A stretch of DNA of 64,000 bases from Planctomycetaceae bacterium (GTDB lineage Bacteria; Planctomycetota; Planctomycetia; Planctomycetales; Planctomycetaceae). The stretch spans positions 62,001-126,000 of the forward strand of contig JAJDEI010000221.1 in the NCBI GenBank assembly GCA_029259845.1. The letters are read 5' to 3'. The notes beneath the pieces are model-generated. The model ran no database searches. It had not been told where the DNA came from and was given only the letters and a program-made list of their open reading frames with translations. Both the position numbers and the translations under genes were made by a program. This document shows positions 61,897-64,000 of this stretch, one piece after another; the stretch's first letter is position 1, and every line of letters begins with the position of its first letter.

Positions 61897-64000
61897 ATGC
61901 TGGCCCTCAACGTGCGATTCGCCCGCGACTCACAGTTCGCGAATGACCTGCGTCGGCACTGGCCATTGAGCCTTGCCGTTCTCGTTGCACTCTCCCTTCA
62001 AATTGCCTCTGCAGACGATGACGAAAACGGTGCCGAGGATCAGCCGACGACCGCGACGATTTCCGGCCGCGTGATCAACGAGCAGGAGGAACCCGTCGAA
62101 CCGACGCGGGTGCGCATCTGGTCCTTCAAGAGCGAACCGCAGCGGCATTGGGAGATCGCCGCTGAGCCGCCGTTCAAGCCGGGTGGAGAATTCGAGGTCA
62201 CCGACGTCGAGACGCCCGTTAGCTTGCTGATCCGAGCCGACGTCGATGGGTTCACGCCGGCATGGGCGTCGCTGTACTTGAGTGAAGGCGGACCGTCGGA
62301 CGTGAAGATCATCGTCAGTCCGCCGGGACGTGTCGAACTGGCGGTTCGCGATTCGGACGATCAGCCGATTGCCGCCGCGCGGCTGCGATGGATGAGTTTG
62401 GCCGGACCGAACGGATCGGTCAGATTCGGCAGCGAAGTACTTCGTGATCTGAATCTGCCCCGTCCGACCAGCGATGAGCAGGGCCGGTTGGTCATCGGGG
62501 ACTTGCCGCAGGGGGCGAAACTCAAGCTGGGACTGGCCCACGCGGAATTCGCTCCGGTGGAAGCGGCCGGGGTCCCGATTGCGGAACATCCGGAACCATT
62601 GAAACTGACGATGCCCGGCGGCGTCCCACTGACACTGCAAATCGAACCTCCGGAACAGGCGTCGCCTCTGGACGAGGTCATCATCGACCTGCGGCACGAG
62701 CCGTTCGACCATCCTTCGTCAACGGTCTTCGAGTCGCTGCCTCTTGACGAGACCGGGTCGACGACATTGCAGGTCGAGGCAGGCGAGTACGGATTGCTGA
62801 GACTGTCGCATCCAGAGTATCTGATTAACCCTGTGTTTATCGCGAATTATGCGAAACAACAGTTTTTACGGTTAGACGAGCAAACCTCAACGTTTCACTT
62901 TCAGGCGATCCCTAAGGTCGAGGTTCGCGGTCGTGTCATCGATGCGACAACCGGTCGGCCAATCGCAGATCAGTGGGTCAGCGGTGACTCCCCGAACGTC
63001 GGTCCTGACGGCGGCGTTCCGGACAATGCCGGAGGCTCATGGAGGAACAGCGATGGGGGACAGACCGACGCCGACGGCTGGTACACGATGAAGTTGGCGG
63101 CCGGGAAGGCACGCGTCTCGTTTCAGGGACGGGGCTTCACCAGCGAGACCGACTATCGCGAATTCGACGTCGCTACCGACGGCACGACCGAGGCTCCGTT
63201 GCTTGAGATGACACCCATCGCGCCCGTCGTGGGGCAAGTGATCGGACCTGACGGACAGCCTGTGCCCAAAGCGGTCGTTCGCTTTCGCGGAAGACAGCTC
63301 CGCTGGACACAACCCGTGCTCACCGACGACGAAGGCCGGTTCACACTCAAAACTCCCTGGATCCCGCAAGATGGCGAGACCGAAGAGCGGGTTTCGCGGA
63401 ATCCGGTTGTCGCCTTTCACCCTCAATTGCCGTGGGTTGGTATTGAGTGGGTCGAACTTGACCAACCAGGGTCGCTCTCCAGCGTCACCATCCTTCTGAA
63501 AGAACAGCCTGATGCGGACCTCACCTCACTGATTCCCGACGAACTCTCAGCATGGGAGCGGGGCGATGTCGATGACGCGCGCAAATCGGAAAAGGCCGCG
63601 ATTTCTCTCGTCGGTCTTCCGGCCCCCGAACTGGACGGTCGCGAATGGCTGAACACGCCGCAGTCACTGATGTCGCTCGCCGATTATCGTGGCAAGTACG
63701 TCCTCCTCGACTTCTGGACCACGTGGTGCGGGCCGTGTCATGCCGACTTGCCGTCTCTCAAACTGCTCCGAAAGCTATACGGTGGCGAAAACTTCGAGAT
63801 CATTGGCGTACACGACAACTCAGTCTCATCAGAGAAGATCACCGCCCATGTCCAGAAAGAGGGGATGGACTACCCGATCGTCATCGACCATTCCGACGGC
63901 CGCATCCTCCGGGAGTACGAATCGCACGGCATCAGCGGATACCCCAGTTACCTCCTCCTCGGTCCCGACGGTCGCGTGCTAATCGAGAACCGCACCGCCG
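61897..64000 (+). CDS. Exported carboxypeptidase-regulatory-like domains fused to a TlpA thioredoxin (3' truncated by window edge)
   Basis: ATG 61897 with CAGGAGA upstream opens a reading frame that stays open to the window end, so at least 701 residues. A signal peptide core (LSLAVLVALSLQIASA) lies at residues 24-39. Residues ~55-560 form several beta-sandwich domains of the carboxypeptidase-regulatory type (ATISGRVINEQEEPVEP, then PKVEVRGRVIDATTGRPIAD and APVVGQVIGPDGQPVPKAVV). From about residue 575 a TlpA/ResA-like thioredoxin begins: YVLLDFWTTWCGPCHADLPS, with the redox CxxC at 611-614, and later HGISGYPSYLLLGPDGR with the cis-Pro. It probably handles disulphides or haem-related Cys outside the cytoplasm. 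Confidence 0.85.
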   Translation, partial: MLALNVRFARDSQFANDLRRHWPLSLAVLVALSLQIASADDDENGAEDQPTTATISGRVINEQEEPVEPTRVRIWSFKSEPQRHWEIAAEPPFKPGGEFEVTDVETPVSLLIRADVDGFTPAWASLYLSEGGPSDVKIIVSPPGRVELAVRDSDDQPIAAARLRWMSLAGPNGSVRFGSEVLRDLNLPRPTSDEQGRLVIGDLPQGAKLKLGLAHAEFAPVEAAGVPIAEHPEPLKLTMPGGVPLTLQIEPPEQASPLDEVIIDLRHEPFDHPSSTVFESLPLDETGSTTLQVEAGEYGLLRLSHPEYLINPVFIANYAKQQFLRLDEQTSTFHFQAIPKVEVRGRVIDATTGRPIADQWVSGDSPNVGPDGGVPDNAGGSWRNSDGGQTDADGWYTMKLAAGKARVSFQGRGFTSETDYREFDVATDGTTEAPLLEMTPIAPVVGQVIGPDGQPVPKAVVRFRGRQLRWTQPVLTDDEGRFTLKTPWIPQDGETEERVSRNPVVAFHPQLPWVGIEWVELDQPGSLSSVTILLKEQPDADLTSLIPDELSAWERGDVDDARKSEKAAISLVGLPAPELDGREWLNTPQSLMSLADYRGKYVLLDFWTTWCGPCHADLPSLKLLRKLYGGENFEIIGVHDNSVSSEKITAHVQKEGMDYPIVIDHSDGRILREYESHGISGYPSYLLLGPDGRVLIENRTA

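Overview
The window is GC-rich bacterial DNA whose gene content points to the Planctomycetota (order Planctomycetales or close). It has a DUF1559 prepilin-type protein, two DUF1570 putative metallopeptidases, a DUF6807 protein, a very large exported PQQ-repeat protein, Uma2 nucleases, DUF4058, and a TlpA thioredoxin fused to carboxypeptidase-regulatory-like domains. No rRNA, tRNA, phage, plasmid or CRISPR locus was seen. The genus cannot be named from this sequence alone.

Layout. 0-11.5 kb: exported proteins (a diheme cytochrome fragment, a DUF1570 protein, a cysteine-rich secreted protein, a DUF1573-like lipoprotein, a 1651-aa PQQ propeller protein). 12-14.3 kb: a catalytic HD-GYP protein followed by a degenerate HD-GYP-like membrane protein. 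15-24.8 kb: a tightly packed operon with three GspF-type platform proteins, four pilin-like or prepilin-type proteins, a large membrane protein and an ABC-2 permease. 24.9-29.6 kb: the ffh-rpsP-trmD translation cluster on the minus strand, split by a DUF91-type nuclease and a MntA/HepT toxin-antitoxin pair. 29.7-33.8 kb: DUF4058, leuC-Uma2-leuD, and a zinc ribbon/L7-L12-like membrane protein. 33.7-43.4 kb (minus strand): ROK kinase, truD-DUF6807, YndJ-like/DUF1990, nadA-gltA-Uma2. 43.7-52.5 kb: a TIM-barrel isomerase, a propeller/alpha-barrel protein, a Dabb protein, a CvpA-like protein, a membrane-anchored GspE-type ATPase and a PilT-type ATPase. 52.9-64 kb: a YgiT zinc finger, an MFS transporter, ettA, a small DUF3775/HEPN/DUF6714 cluster, a QPI-repeat lipoprotein, a second DUF1570 protein and a TlpA-fusion gene running off the end.

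How the genes fit together. The GspF/pilin operon and the separate GspE and PilT genes together could supply much of a type IV pilus or type II secretion-like machine (inference from families). The housekeeping genes cover leucine synthesis, the TCA cycle entry step, NAD synthesis, tRNA modification, protein targeting and ribosome function.

The most unusual feature is the density and placement of short palindromic repeats. At least eight unrelated families are present. Two have a second copy of identical outer size (95 bp and 50 bp). Two unrelated repeats lie inside adjacent prepilin-like genes, between the first start codon and the hydrophobic N-methylation segment, where prepilin peptidase would cut. 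Simple repeats also sit directly 5' of rpsP, gltA and ettA. Accessory nuclease or toxin genes interrupt two conserved housekeeping arrangements.
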